Shown: positions 46,359 through 57,271 of the stretch, in pieces | Numbering within the stretch: the stretch's first letter is position 1 | Layout: every line of letters starts with the position of its first letter | Source of the DNA: Acanthosoma haemorrhoidale | Taxonomy: Eukaryota; Arthropoda; Insecta; Hemiptera; Acanthosomatidae | Assembly: GCA_930367205.1 (NCBI GenBank) | Contig: OV884015.1 | Location: forward strand, 106,456,509 to 106,520,508 | Length of the DNA stretch: 64,000 nt | Reading direction: 5' to 3' | Notes under the pieces: generated by a model | The model's input: only the letters and a program-made list of their open reading frames with translations | Database searches by the model: none | What the model was told of the DNA's origin: nothing | Made by a program: the position numbers and the translations under genes

Positions 46359-48995
46359 CTAATTTTCCCCGACAGTCTGTTGCCATCGATGCGGGAGGGG
46401 TGGTGGGGTCATAGTGTTAAACACTGGGTTTGTCAGGTGCTGTAACGAGTCAAAAAAATTAATGTGTCTCCGGCAGATGAACTCACCCACCGATGTCACA
46501 CCAAGCAACGGGTGGAGGTCAGCGTTCTTCAACCTCTCGAAAGAGGTATGTCGGACCACTTTTTGCACGATTCCATTCCGGAAGTGTTGGAGAAATTTTG
46601 CTGTATTGTCAGTCAAGTGGGTAAATAGCGGGGCACCGTACAGCAGAGCTGGCCGGAGGACAAATTTATATATCATCAATTTGAGACGAAGCGACAGGTT
46701 AGGTGAAGTTAGCAAGTGCGATAGCCGGTAAGACCTTTGTTGTACTTTTTCTATTTTATTACTAAAATGAGTAGAAAAAGAGTTCTCTTTCCCTCCTATG
46801 CTATACGATTTTGGCCAGGATTTTTTCCCCTTCTGGAGGGAGAAGATTACGCAGTCGGTCTTCCTGGCGTTTACGCTGATGTTTAACATACCCAGTCTGT
46901 CACTGAAAACGTCACAGACTGACTCGGCGTGTGTAAGAGCTCTTTGTGCACTCATGCTGCTGCTGTAAACCGCAATGTCGTCGGCGAAAGCGATTACAGT
47001 AGCTTTCAGATAGTTTGTCCCAACAATTTCAGATGTGTACATACTGAAAAGAACCGGAGGAACTCCACAAGTCAGAGGGAATGGGTTAGAGAGGCAATCA
47101 CCCACCCGTACCCTCGCCGATCCGTTCTTCAAGAACGAAACCAACATGGTATATAGCTGCTTTGGGCATTCCCAGTCACAAAGCTGTCGGCACAGCATCC
47201 CGTGGGACACCGAGTCGAAAGCCTGCGTGCAGACCAACGAGATCATAGCAGTTGCTGTATTCTTGTTGATACCGAGGGTGGCTTCCGTTTGTACCTTCAC
47301 AAGCGGATGTTCTGTACTCAGATGAGCCTGAAAACCTGTCTGCTCGTACGGCATGATAGCATTTTTCAAACAGAACTCCTTCAGGTAGTTTAGTATTATC
47401 TTTTCGAGAATCTTCCCCATGTGAGGGAGAAGACTGATCGGGCGATGGTGGGCTGGGTGGTTACCTCTCTTTGTGGGCTTACGCAGCGGGAACAAAATAG
47501 CTTGTTTCCACGCTGTCGGGAAGTATCGCAACCTGATACATGAATTGTACAGGTTAACGAGTTGGGCAATTCCTCTCCTCGGCAGCTGTTTCAGCAATAC
47601 CGTTTGTATCCCGTCGCCCCCTGGTGCTCGGTTTCCCTGACACCGGCGAAGAATCGCCTTGAGCTGCTTTGGGGAGACAAACATATAGTTCTGACCTGTC
47701 CTCAGCTGTTGAGGTTCGTGGTAGTTACCTGTCCTAACGGCGTTGCCTGCGGTATAGTGGTCGGCCAATATTTTAGCCTGTTCTTCCGATGTGTACAGGG
47801 TGTCTCCGTCATGAAGACGGACACCTGAGTCCTTCTTGGTACTAGTCTTTAGGAGCTTCCAAAACTTACGGAAATCGCCATGTAAGCCATGAAGCCGTTC
47901 GTGCCACGTTGCCGACTTCCAATTTCTCATCAAGCCACGAATTTGTGTTGTAAGAGAGTTTACAACTTTCTTGGCCTGACGATTCCTTGTTCTATACCAG
48001 TTATTTTTCCAATTATTGCGTAATGCAATAAGTCGAAGAATATGGTCTGGTGGTTTTTGTAGCATGGGTGGCTTCGGGCTAAACTTTGGGACAGCTGTGT
48101 TAGCTGCATCGACGATAACCTCGGTCAGGAAAACTACCTGTCGATCCACTTCCTCTGTACTGCGGAGAACAGGAACCGTATGCAATTGGTGGTAAAGTTG
48201 TGATCGATATAGGTCCCAGTCAGCCCGACGATAGTCGTACTTCGTGGGACGCGGGATCGCAACTCTACCGTCAATGGAATACAATACTGGTAGGTGGTTG
48301 GTCGTTACTAGGTCCAGGGTCTCACAATTGTTTATCCTGTGCGGCTGTTTTGTGAGTAAAAGATCTAGGGTGGAGGTCTGTGCACTGTTACCTCTATGGC
48401 GAAAGGTGTAGTTCTGAGGGTGAACGACAGTAAAGGGCGCCTTTACCAAGGCTCTCCCCGCTGGATTAGCGGTGGCATTATTCCACAAGGAATGCCGCGC
48501 ATTTAAGTCTCCAACAACCCAGTGGTTATTTCTCTTGGCACACTCTTTAATAAGAGCTGAGAACTCTAGGAGAGACGCCTTTGGTCTCTTATACATGGCG
48601 GTGAGATAAATGGGTGTCCCTAAATTTATTTTCACCGTCAAGTGGTGGAGCCTGACATCAAATGTATTCAGTGGCGGATCCACTTTCATCCATGTGATGC
48701 CGTGCCGTATAGCCACCAGAACTCCACCGTAGCCATCGGTCCGTTCGATGACAACAAAGTATCCCTGTAGCCTTACGTTCTGGTTCACAATTCTCGTATC
48801 CGTTAGCACGACGATATCCGGTGTGGAGATCGCTATTAGCGCCTCCACTTCTTGAAGTATAGTCATCAGACCGTCGATTTTGAAGTTAAGTATCTTGTTC
48901 TTACCGATGGCGTGCCAATTGAGCAAATACGGTCTGTAGTGCGGACATAAATTCCAGAAGAATCGAGAACCAGGGCGGAAGGCCAGGGGTGTCAC
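46359..48995 (-). CDS. LINE ORF2: endonuclease-reverse transcriptase, intact frame but mutated active sites
   Basis: An 878-residue frame, close to the usual length of Jockey ORF2. The AP-endonuclease domain (about 35-240) has PDIVVLTDTR, VVGDLNARHSLW (161-171) and TSTLDLLLT. The RT domain (about 440-720) has GNRAPGGDGIQ, RPISLLPHMGKILEK (518-532), motif A AMISLVCTQAFDSV (583-596) and FADD (670-673). A C-terminal region follows, ending PPPLPHRWQQ. Despite the open frame, key residues are altered. The Asn of the first EN box is Lys39 (NFKIDG versus NYNVCG in the 16.5-kb relative). The final EN box reads TTNHLP (SDH expected). The motif A catalytic Asp is Val588. Six residues (QGAVLS) of the GVPQG block are missing, by comparison with 1850-1880. 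It is probably inactive. The start Met is arbitrary, as the family's true start is unknown. Confidence 0.9.
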   Translation of the reverse strand: MTPLAFRPGSRFFWNLCPHYRPYLLNWHAIGKNKILNFKIDGLMTILQEVEALIAISTPDIVVLTDTRIVNQNVRLQGYFVVIERTDGYGGVLVAIRHGITWMKVDPPLNTFDVRLHHLTVKINLGTPIYLTAMYKRPKASLLEFSALIKECAKRNNHWVVGDLNARHSLWNNATANPAGRALVKAPFTVVHPQNYTFRHRGNSAQTSTLDLLLTKQPHRINNCETLDLVTTNHLPVLYSIDGRVAIPRPTKYDYRRADWDLYRSQLYHQLHTVPVLRSTEEVDRQVVFLTEVIVDAANTAVPKFSPKPPMLQKPPDHILRLIALRNNWKNNWYRTRNRQAKKVVNSLTTQIRGLMRNWKSATWHERLHGLHGDFRKFWKLLKTSTKKDSGVRLHDGDTLYTSEEQAKILADHYTAGNAVRTGNYHEPQQLRTGQNYMFVSPKQLKAILRRCQGNRAPGGDGIQTVLLKQLPRRGIAQLVNLYNSCIRLRYFPTAWKQAILFPLRKPTKRGNHPAHHRPISLLPHMGKILEKIILNYLKEFCLKNAIMPYEQTGFQAHLSTEHPLVKVQTEATLGINKNTATAMISLVCTQAFDSVSHGMLCRQLCDWECPKQLYTMLVSFLKNGSARVRVGDCLSNPFPLTCGVPPVLFSMYTSEIVGTNYLKATVIAFADDIAVYSSSMSAQRALTHAESVCDVFSDRLGMLNISVNARKTDCVIFSLQKGKKSWPKSYSIGGKENSFSTHFSNKIEKVQQRSYRLSHLLTSPNLSLRLKLMIYKFVLRPALLYGAPLFTHLTDNTAKFLQHFRNGIVQKVVRHTSFERLKNADLHPLLGVTSVGEFICRRHINFFDSLQHLTNPVFNTMTPPPLPHRWQQTVGEN

Positions 48996-49059
48996 GTCTC
49001 GATGACGTTGCAGAGGCCACTTCTGCCTACGTCTCTCCTGCTGTGCTGTTCGATGTGGT

Positions 49060-50122
49060 GGTGGGCGGATGTTGGTTACTGCTCCTAGTTGGCTGCTGGC
49101 GTTGGTGGACTGGCGGCGCTTTCCCCATCTGCTTCTGCTTCTTCTTCTGGTCCGCGGCGGCTTGTAGCTTTACACGGTAGGGGCACGCTCTGTACGAGGC
49201 TACGTGAGGTTGGAGCACTTTGCTTCTTGTGCCTTGTCACATTGAGCTGATGCGTGTTCTTGCGAGCAACGAACACAGACGACTTTTTGGCCACAGTGGT
49301 TTTTAGTGTGACCAAACTCCTAGCACCTGTGGCATTGTGGCATGCCCTTTTTCTGTATATAGGGGACTACCCTAAAAAGGACATAATTGATACTTCGAAT
49401 TTTCCGAAGGTCCTCTATTTTTGTAGTCGGCGCCACCGTTACTAAGATCGGTAAGATCTCAGTTTTCATGCCATGGGAGTCCGTCTTTCGAAGGCGCCAG
49501 ACATCCAACACCCCCGGGGCAGTTTTTAAAGTTTCTGTTATTATTGTGATATCCTCACTTACATCGATGCCCATAATTAAGAACTGTTTTAATTATTGGC
49601 CACCTCTTGGGGCATAGGTTTGGTGTGGAGTGTTCTCCTTTTTCAGGGCAGATATAGCTTTTTGTCGATCAGTCTCGTTATCGAAAAACAGCCTGACCCC
49701 CTTTTGAAAGGGCCAAAAGAAGTACGCTGAAACCCCAATATGCGTCAACCTCGCTCTGGTGGTAGAGGGTGGCTCTGGCACAGTTATGACGACCGGTGGT
49801 GGTTTTTTCACAGGGTGGTTCTCTTGCGTGCTAGGACCCGCTGTAGGCTTAGCTTGGGAAGCAGGTCGTACCTATTGCTTACGGCCACTTCCTGGGTAGG
49901 TTTCGGCCGCACCACCCTAGTGGCTTTTTTCTTGGGGACAGGCACAAATCCGGTGGATTCTGATTCCACTGGTGCCAGGGAAGCCTGGTGGGTGCGTTTG
50001 CGGACCGCAGTATGCACTTCCATGTTCAGCGGAGTAGCGTGCCTATGCCCGTGCATACGACTGTACCCCTCGGTAAGCCCTGCTGGTCTGTTTATTCCAG
50101 TGCAGTAATCGGAATGGGGCAC
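49060..50122 (-). pseudogene. LINE family B ORF1 (gag-like), decayed
   Basis: Minus strand. The N-terminal frame from 50122 is basic and has VSNRYDLLPKL. After a frameshift near 49810 a gag-like segment follows (TRARLTHIGVSAYFFWPFQKG), then an in-frame stop and, in the same frame, VSEDITIITETLKTAPGV and DLRKIRSINYVLFRVVPY. The zinc knuckles at 49345-49240 read CHRC, a stop, then EFGHTKNHC (CX2CX4HX4C), and next CVRCSQEHASAQC. A further stop follows. Gag proteins of this kind bind element RNA. The ORF1 is far more decayed than the adjoining ORF2, which has no stop at all. Confidence 0.85.
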
Positions 50123-50300
50123 CGACCCCCTTCCCGGCGAAACTGCACTGGTATGTAGCCCTGTGGAATAGAATTGATTAGTTGTTACCTGGCCCGTACT
50201 GTCCAGAGACGGGGTTTGTTAGTTGTTGTTGACGTGCTAGGCCTGCTTCGTCCTGCTTCTGCGATGCAGTTTTCAGGGTCAGCAGCTCACTAACTCACGA

Positions 50301-50660
50301 AACTTTGTTAAATAATAAGACGATGAAAAGTAGATATTTGTAACCTTTCATCAACCATATGTTATTCCCTATAGATATAAGGTAGGACTGAGAAGTATAT
50401 GGTTAGATATAAGTTTAGTTATAGGGGGATGGAGGATGCACACCTTGTGTATATATAGTTTTAAGTATTAGGTAGAACACGGATCCAGAAATGTAAATAG
50501 TAATAAAATAACTAGCTATAAGAAAAAAAAAAAAAAAAAAACCCTAGTTTAGGATTTGTAAATATATTATTAGAGGTGCTTTCTAAAACTTTAGTTTTAC
50601 TTTCTTTTTTTTTTTTTTTTTTTTTATTATTATCATGTGGTTTTTTTTTAGAAATAAATG
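50301..50660. other. AT-rich DNA with poly-A and poly-T tracts
   Basis: Poly-A at 50522-50540 after AATAAAATAACTAGC could be the tail of an unrecognised LINE. Poly-T at 50607-50625. Confidence 0.35.
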
Positions 50661-50679
50661 GAACAAAACAGAATAACCA

Positions 50680-50757
50680 AAGGTGCGCTAACCGGTGCAA
50701 CAATCCCATTGCACCGGAATACGCGCACCACAGGCCACCGTAACCCCACGAGTCCGT
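50680..50757 (+). repeat. Interspersed repeat F, copy 2
   Basis: Inverted relative to copy 1 (4640-4830). It has a compact hairpin: CCGGTGCAA and TTGCACCGG flank CAATCCCA at about 50691-50717, followed by GGAATACGCGCACCACAGG. Confidence 0.5.
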
Positions 50758-50760
50758 TTG

Positions 50761-52217
50761 AGGCAAGAAAACTAGTGCTGTTAGGCAAGGAAATTAGGGG
50801 TAGTAGTAGGGCTTGGAAAAAACATATGTATGTCGTAAATATTATTTTCGAACGGACAAGCAGTAACGGAGGGTGGTGTTATAGTGGGCCGACCACTAGA
50901 GTATTTCTATACAAGGTACATTTACAATTTGGGACCAATCCGAATTTTTCATATACATCAAGTCATGCTAGCACATGTATTTCCTCCAAAGGTCGAATTT
51001 AAAATTAAGAGTCGTGAGTGATAAGCAAATAATGGCTATAAATGCTTAAATATAACCAAAACCAATGTTTAGTAAGTGAATATGTTGACTGCAATGGTCT
51101 CTAGTTACTCACGAATATCACAAATCAAAGAAGATTACTAAGGAAATTTTCTCCTCTTAGCTGCTGACTTTACTCGTTAATTTATCTGCGATCAACTCGT
51201 CTCAGGTATTTCCCTTTTCCAAATAAACAGAAAAATATTCTCATTGTTTGCCAATGGCACGTATTTAAAGCTCTTATAGAACTTTCAAAAACCAGTTGCA
51301 TTTTTTATTTTTGTAGTTTTAAAATTACATGTCAATACATCGATTTCTACACTCAACTGCCTATCAGAGCAATCATCTGTACGTGTTTCGTACCAACTAT
51401 TAGCAAATATGTCGAACTTACTCGCTTTAATATTTGTTTTTCTAACGTTATGAGAACGCCACTGATAATGCCTGCTGTAAATTTAAAAATTATTTTTCCC
51501 GGAGAATAACAGCCTGCGGAGAAATACGTTCATAATTGAAACGGATTTTTCTCTTCGAGTACTCAATGAAATTCGTCAACTTTTGACTCTGGAAAAAGCG
51601 TCAACAAGAGCGCTAGAAAAATTTCATCATCGACACGCCCCAGGGTATTTAATGAGTTAGCAACTTTGCCGGGGGGTTCGTTCGGATTCATCTTGTGCAC
51701 GAGTTACTCGTCAAGCAATCTTGCCAGATCCCTTTCAAAGCCGCCGACTTGGCCGTGGCGAGAGCCAATCCAAAACTTATCAGGACAGGCCTCGCTGAAC
51801 CTGGAGCAACTTCTAGGGAACTACTAGACAACTGCTCGTCAAGTTCACAGGATGTTCGGGACAAGTGCAAACTGAGCGCGAACACTGGAACATAGACATT
51901 TTTTTGGAAGGGGGGCTTACATAGACAAAGGAGTGGAACAATTTTTTTTTATTTTTAATCTAAATTGAGTAAGCAAACTCATTAACCGAAAAAAAAATTC
52001 AACGAAAAGAGATTTTTAAAATAATTTAAATTTATTTAATAAATACCGCATTATAAGAAATGTCTGATAGAGACAGGAATTTTGTTGCTGTGGGTGTATT
52101 GCTAGGAGCTTGAAGTTATCTGTACTGGTGAATCGCTCTGCCATTTGCCTTTTAAAGGACCTTGTGGGGTTGTCATCAGTGTCTGAGTTGATGGAGTAGG
52201 TACTTAAAGGTTGCGAT
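50761..52217. other. Intergenic or intronic DNA
   Basis: A GC-balanced island at 51640-51900 carries overlapping 65- and 66-codon frames on both strands with no recognisable domain or splice context. The rest is AT-rich. Confidence 0.4.
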
Positions 52218-53621
52218 GTCTATGTAGTCTGTTAACAAATACACTGTACCTATGTCTATGTAGTCTGTTAACAAATACACTGTACCTATGCCTATGTAGT
52301 CTGTTGACAAATACACTGTACCTATGTCTATGTAGTCTGTTAACAAATACACTGTACCTATGTCTATGTAGTCTGTTAACCAATACACTGTACGTATGTC
52401 TATGTAGTCTGTTAACCAATACACTGTACGTATGTCTATGTAGTATGTTAACAAATACACTGTACCTATGTCTATGTAGTCTGTTAACAAATACACTGCA
52501 CCTATGTCTATGTTGTCTGTTAACAAATACACTGTACGTATGTCTATGTAGTCTGTTAACAAATACACTGTACCTATGTCTATGTAGTCTGTTAACAAAT
52601 ACACTGCACCTATGTCTATGTAGTCTGTTAACAAATACACTGTACCTATGCCTATGTAGTCTGTTGACAAATACACTGTACCTATGTCTATGTAGTCTGT
52701 TAACAAATACACTGTACCTATGTCTATGTAGTCTGTTAACAAATACACTGTACCTATGTCTATGTAGTCTGTTGACAAATACACTGTACCTATGTCTATG
52801 TAGTCTGTTAACAAATACACTGTACCTATGTCTATGTAGTCTGTTAACCAATACACTGTACGTATGTCTATGTAGTCTGTTAACAAATACACTGTACCTA
52901 TGCCTATGTAGTCTGTTGACAAATACACTGTACCTATGTCTATGTAGTCTGTTAACAAATACACTGTACCTATGTCTATGTAGTCTGTTGACAAATACAC
53001 TGTACCTATGTCTATGTAGTCTGTTGACAAATACACTGTACCTATGTCTATGTAGTCTGTTAACAAATACACTGTACCTATGTCTATGTAGTCTGTTGAC
53101 AAATACACTGTACCTATGTCTATGTAGTCTGTTAACAAATACACTGTACCTATGTCTATGTAGTCTGTTAACAAATACACTGTACCTATGCCTATGTAGT
53201 CTGTTGACAAATACACTGTACCTATGTCTATGTAGTCTGTTAACAAATACACTGTACCTATGTCTATGTAGTCTGTTAACAAATACACTGTACCTATGTC
53301 TATGTAGTCTGTTGACAAATACACTGTACCTATGTCTATGTAGTCTGTTAACAAATACACTGTACCTATGTCTATGTAGTCTGTTAACCAATACACTGTA
53401 CGTATGTCTATGTAGTCTGTTAACCAATACACTGTACGTATGTCTATGTAGTCTGTTAACAAATACACTGTACCTATGTCTATGTAGTCTGTTAACAAAT
53501 ACACTGCACCTATGTCTATGTTGTCTGTTAACAAATACACTGTACCTATGTCTATGTAGTCTGTTAACAAATACACTGTACCTATGTCTATGTAGTCTGT
53601 TAACAAATACACTGTACCTAT
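52218..53621. repeat. 36-bp satellite, 39 units, with higher-order structure
   Basis: Exactly 39 head-to-tail 36-bp units (GTCTATGTAGTCTGTTAACA + AATACACTGTACCTAT) with no indels. Recurrent variant units occur: TTGAC for TTAAC (with or without GCCT for GTCT), CCAAT...ACGTAT, TGCACC, and TTGTCTG. The order of variants repeats: units 12-18 equal units 27-33 (offset 540 bp), and units 4-9 equal 32-37 (offset 1,008 bp) apart from point changes. Long frames (478, 515 and 487 codons) are open on both strands because 36 is divisible by three. They encode only 12-residue repeats and are not supported as genes. Confidence 0.98.
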
Positions 53622-54570
53622 GTCTGGTTAAACCTTGGTATGTTTGTTTTAATGTTAATAATAATAATGTATAGTTTTGTTTGAAATGTAGTCTGTTGGG
53701 CTGGTTACGTGTATTGAAAACATATTTCAGATTTTTTTCACCATATATCAATACAGTGAGTACATTCTAAATTTTTGTTATAAGTTGATCTTCTTCTTAA
53801 TAGCTGTTTTATCTGTCCATACTAAAAATAGTCTTTTACTGCATATAATGGTTATTATCGAGTTTTTATTTGTGTATGCATTCCTCTAAATTTGAAGTAT
53901 TTAGTTATAAAAAAATACACGGTATGTATGTAACAAAATCTCTCTCTCCCTCGAAGTTTTGAATACATGTATTTATTGAATAATCTCCAAACAATTTTAA
54001 AACATTAATCATTCTTACCGTTTCAAATTGTGACATAAATAGATTATTTATTATGATCAGACCTTGAAGTCTTGTTTAGACTGCAGGTCATAAAGTAAGG
54101 TCATTACCTCCCGTTAGTACTTGTAGTCTTGTTTACTGTAGCCTAGAAGGAAGGTGATGGAATCTTCCCTCTAAGATAAGAATAAAGCACGATAATTTCA
54201 GAATTAGATATCATCCCTGAGTGTATTATAAATCTTTAATAACAATCTTCGCAATGGTGTTGGAAATAACAAAAGTGAAAAGACAATTTCAGATATTTCG
54301 CCTAAGGGAAATAAAAAGGTATTGAATGGGATCCAATAGGCCGTGCCGACCACAATGGTCACAAGATGGAGGTCAGAGCCAATTGAATGGTACCTACAGT
54401 GCGATAAGGTCTACCATTATACTGGAATGTACGTAGTGCTCAAGACTATAAAAGGGTGGGGATATTGCTTTATTATATATTAGTTGTTATACTTATTAGC
54501 ACACATTTTAACTGAATGCATTTCAAAAAGGGGGTAATGAATTTGAATGAAGGACTCACAACGCTAAATA
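53622..54570. other. AT-rich DNA, no gene seen
   Basis: Nothing supported. A CTTGTTTA word recurs around 54070-54135 (AGTCTTGTTTAGACTG, AGTCTTGTTTACTGTAG). Confidence 0.4.
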
Positions 54571-55118
54571 ACTTTTTTTCCCAAAGACCCTCTAAATTTA
54601 CAGATAATTATATACAATTATAAATCCTCAGGCGAATCTATTTGCAAATGATTTTCGTATTTTCTAGCGTCACTAAATTATATTCAGGTTTTTTTGATAT
54701 TGTATATAAATTTATATAATGGAATAAACAAGTACAATGATACACATTATACGTGACTGGACTGAACAGACTAATAAAGGTGATGGGGCTCACCTTTTTG
54801 TGGCCAAATGGCCTAATTTTCCCCCGACAGTCTGTTGACATAGATGCGGGAAGGGTGGTGGGGTCATATTGCCAAACACTGGGTTTTTGAGGTGCTGCAA
54901 CGAGTCAAAAAGCTTGGTGTGTCTCCGGCGGATGAACTCAACCACCGACGGCACACCAAGCAACGGGAGCAGGTCAGTGTTCTTTAACCTCTCGAGAGAG
55001 GTATGTCGGACCACTTTTCGCATGATCCCATTCTGGAAATGCTGGAGGCTTCTAGCTGCAATGTCAGTCAAGTGGGTAAACAGCGGGGCACCGTACAGCA
55101 GAGCTGGCCGGAGGACAC
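54571..55118 (-). mobile_element. LINE family B 3' end with open ORF2 tail
   Basis: Minus strand. It starts at TTTCCCAAAGACCCTCTAAA (diverged terminus) and has a 3' UTR and a frame (to 55161) containing VLRPALLYGAPLFTHLTD and LLPLLGVPSVVEFIRRRH. Homology stops at GGAGGACA (55111-55118), so the copy is 5'-truncated there. Confidence 0.9.
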
Positions 55119-56404
55119 AGATTTTGCTAAATAAAAAGAAAAGTGGCTCAATTTTTACCAAATATGCATACCACTTTATCGGAAAGTGTGTAGCATTGAA
55201 TCAATTTAAGTACCAAATTATTGTACAGTTATAAAATGAAAATTTATTTAAATCCGTTAACCACTAAAAATTGCTATTTCAAAGCACATAAATCCATTTA
55301 AATACTTATAAATAATTTTTTTTCCTATTTAAATTAATTTTCTTTGCCCTTCTCACAGGCAATAGTGATAGGGAGGAAGCGTACGGACTACAGCCTTGAG
55401 TGGCAACTTACGTGAATATTACAACAGAACATATTAACAAGGTATTTCAACAAAGTATGAAAACGTGTTCTTTTCCCTTCTGGCCCTGTATCCTTACATA
55501 TTCTGCTAAGGTTGGCAGAAGTGGCTTTAATAAAAAAGAGCACATCCAGACTTTATAGAGTGTGTGATATTAGACGGGAGAGCGGGGGAGGAGACCCGGG
55601 AGCTGGCTGGCACACTACAATATCCCTTCATATTCCTGACACACTATCAGGATAAAATGGGAGGGCTCCTACATTCAGCTCCTGTGTAATATATTCATGA
55701 CCCTTGTCCTCAGTGACCATGGAATGCCTTTTAACATAATTTACACTTATTTGTCTAGATAGTTTTTTTATTATAACTTTCTATTGTTGTGAGAACATGA
55801 TTCAAATGTACGATATGCTTATGTAATTGTTGAGGATATCCAGTATAATTTTAAGATTACGTTGATTTGTTAAAACCCCTTATCATTTAAACTGACTACA
55901 AATATAGGGGATATCATATGGAGGGGTAAAATTTTTAAGCCTGTTCCCCCGAATTCACAGAAAGTAAAAGCTGTATTGTAAAAAAAAAATGAGTGTAAAT
56001 TATTAATAAATTACCTTTTGATTTACTGACCAAAAAACTGTAGCACAAATGGTATTAAATTAATTATCAGGACGTTCTGATTAATTATAATTACAAGTAT
56101 TATAAATATATTGTGACTTTGACGGAACAAAACTCATTAAAACACATGTAAGTAAATAAATTACACTTTATTTTTCCATCCCCTCGTTTAGTAAATCGTC
56201 ATATTTTGCTGAAACCAAAGTAAGTGTGTGATATATTCGTGTGATACTAACATTGATTTAGAGGTAATCCAACGGTACCTGTACTCAAATCAAGTTGGTC
56301 AATTTTTATTTTAATATTTGGCTGGCTTTTGTTGATTATTGCTTTACTTGAGTTCGAAAAATCGGTTTAAATTGTATCTTATCTATATTTGTCATGTAAA
56401 TTGA
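55119..56404. other. AT-rich DNA, no gene seen
   Basis: Nothing supported. Confidence 0.45.
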
Positions 56405-56870
56405 TTGTGAAAAAATCTGCCTTATTGGGCGATAAGTATTTGTGATAAATGTTCTCATTCTTGCCATATTTACAATATTCATCCAATCGCTCATTCATAC
56501 AGTATTTACAAACAGCCCAGAGACCTCCCAAATCCACATGGTTGTCACCTCCCTCGCATGCGAAAGAGGAAGCGGAGTCTTCGGAAGTACCCCACGCTCC
56601 TCCTTCAGCCAATCGAGGCTGACCAAGATCCCGAGAGCCACAGACGCTCAGAACATGATTGGAAAAAACTGGCAATTTCCAGGACTCCCACTGTCACGTG
56701 GGATTTATTATATACTACATAGGTGGTCTGAAAAGTTTCCGATCTCAACATGAAGACGATAATAAAATAAATAAAAGCTAGTGAAATAAAAGCTTTGTTA
56801 GGTCAGAAACATTTTAGACCACCCTCTATATAGGTCACGAGGCCACTGCCACTTGTAGGAGGAGGATGTG
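56405..56870 (-). mobile_element. LINE family A 3' end interrupted by a MITE
   Basis: Minus-strand copy from TCTGCCTTATTGGGCGATAAG through the UTR (CCTCGCATGCGAAAGAGGAA) to TGGAAAAAACTGGCAATTTCC. It resumes after the MITE at AGGTCACGAGGCCACTGCC and ends at 56870. Confidence 0.9.
56702..56832. mobile_element. Small MITE with about 20-bp inverted ends
   Basis: About 110-130 bp inserted in the family A copy. The left end AGGTGGTCTGAAAAGTTTCC and the right end (inverted) GGGTGGTCTAAAATGTTTCT match at most positions. TA flanks each end (TACATA on the left, CTATATA on the right). No coding sequence. Tc1/mariner-type by TA target and size. The exact left border is uncertain because host bases near 56700 are also altered. 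Confidence 0.8.
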
Positions 56871-56997
56871 AATTGATTATAGCACTTTTTTTTGGATCTG
56901 TACTTACCTTCTTTATTTAATATTTTTTGTTAGTTAAAAGTTTTAACATTTTTTTTTATAAACACTGAAATTATTAAATTATACTGTATATATCAAA

Positions 56998-57047
56998 CTT
57001 TATTATAATAAAATTACAATGTGCCTTACTGGGCAATAAGTGATTGT
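56998..57047 (-). mobile_element. LINE family A terminal 50 bp
   Basis: TTTATTATAATAAAATTACA followed by TGTGCCTTACTGGGCAATAA, the last bases of family A only. It is an extreme 5' truncation. Confidence 0.75.
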
Positions 57048-57271
57048 GTAAGTTATATCAATTAATAAATTACATGAACACGTGCATAAGTGTCTATTTC
57101 TATACTAAATTGACTGAACAAACGGAATCCCTCAGGTATTAGTACTTATTTAAAAAAATTGTCTTTATAATATCCAATGTAAAAAATACAATTTAGTCCA
57201 TAATTGATGTATAACAATCCAATTTACATCACGATCTTAAAAAAAACTTTGTCTACAACTTCTTGAATCGG

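Larger units (their letters stand above)
46088..50300 (-). mobile_element. Near-complete LINE family B element
   Basis: About 4.2 kb, minus strand: 3' terminus with TCTATAGCCCCTTAAAAT at about 46110, a 3' UTR shared with six other fragments, an uninterrupted ORF2 (46359-48995), a decayed ORF1 (49060-50122) and a likely 5' UTR to about 50300. The layout (gag with zinc knuckles, then EN-RT) and the lack of an RNase H domain fit the Jockey clade. The exact 5' end and any target-site duplication could not be fixed. Confidence 0.88.

Noticed and set aside
51688..51895. Overlapping 65- and 66-codon frames in a GC-balanced island
   Set aside because: No recognisable domain, no splice sites, and both strands equally open.
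52176..53751. 478-, 515- and 487-codon open frames
   Set aside because: All are readings of the 36-bp satellite in different frames and strands. The length is forced by a unit divisible by three, and the product is a monotonous 12-residue repeat without start context.
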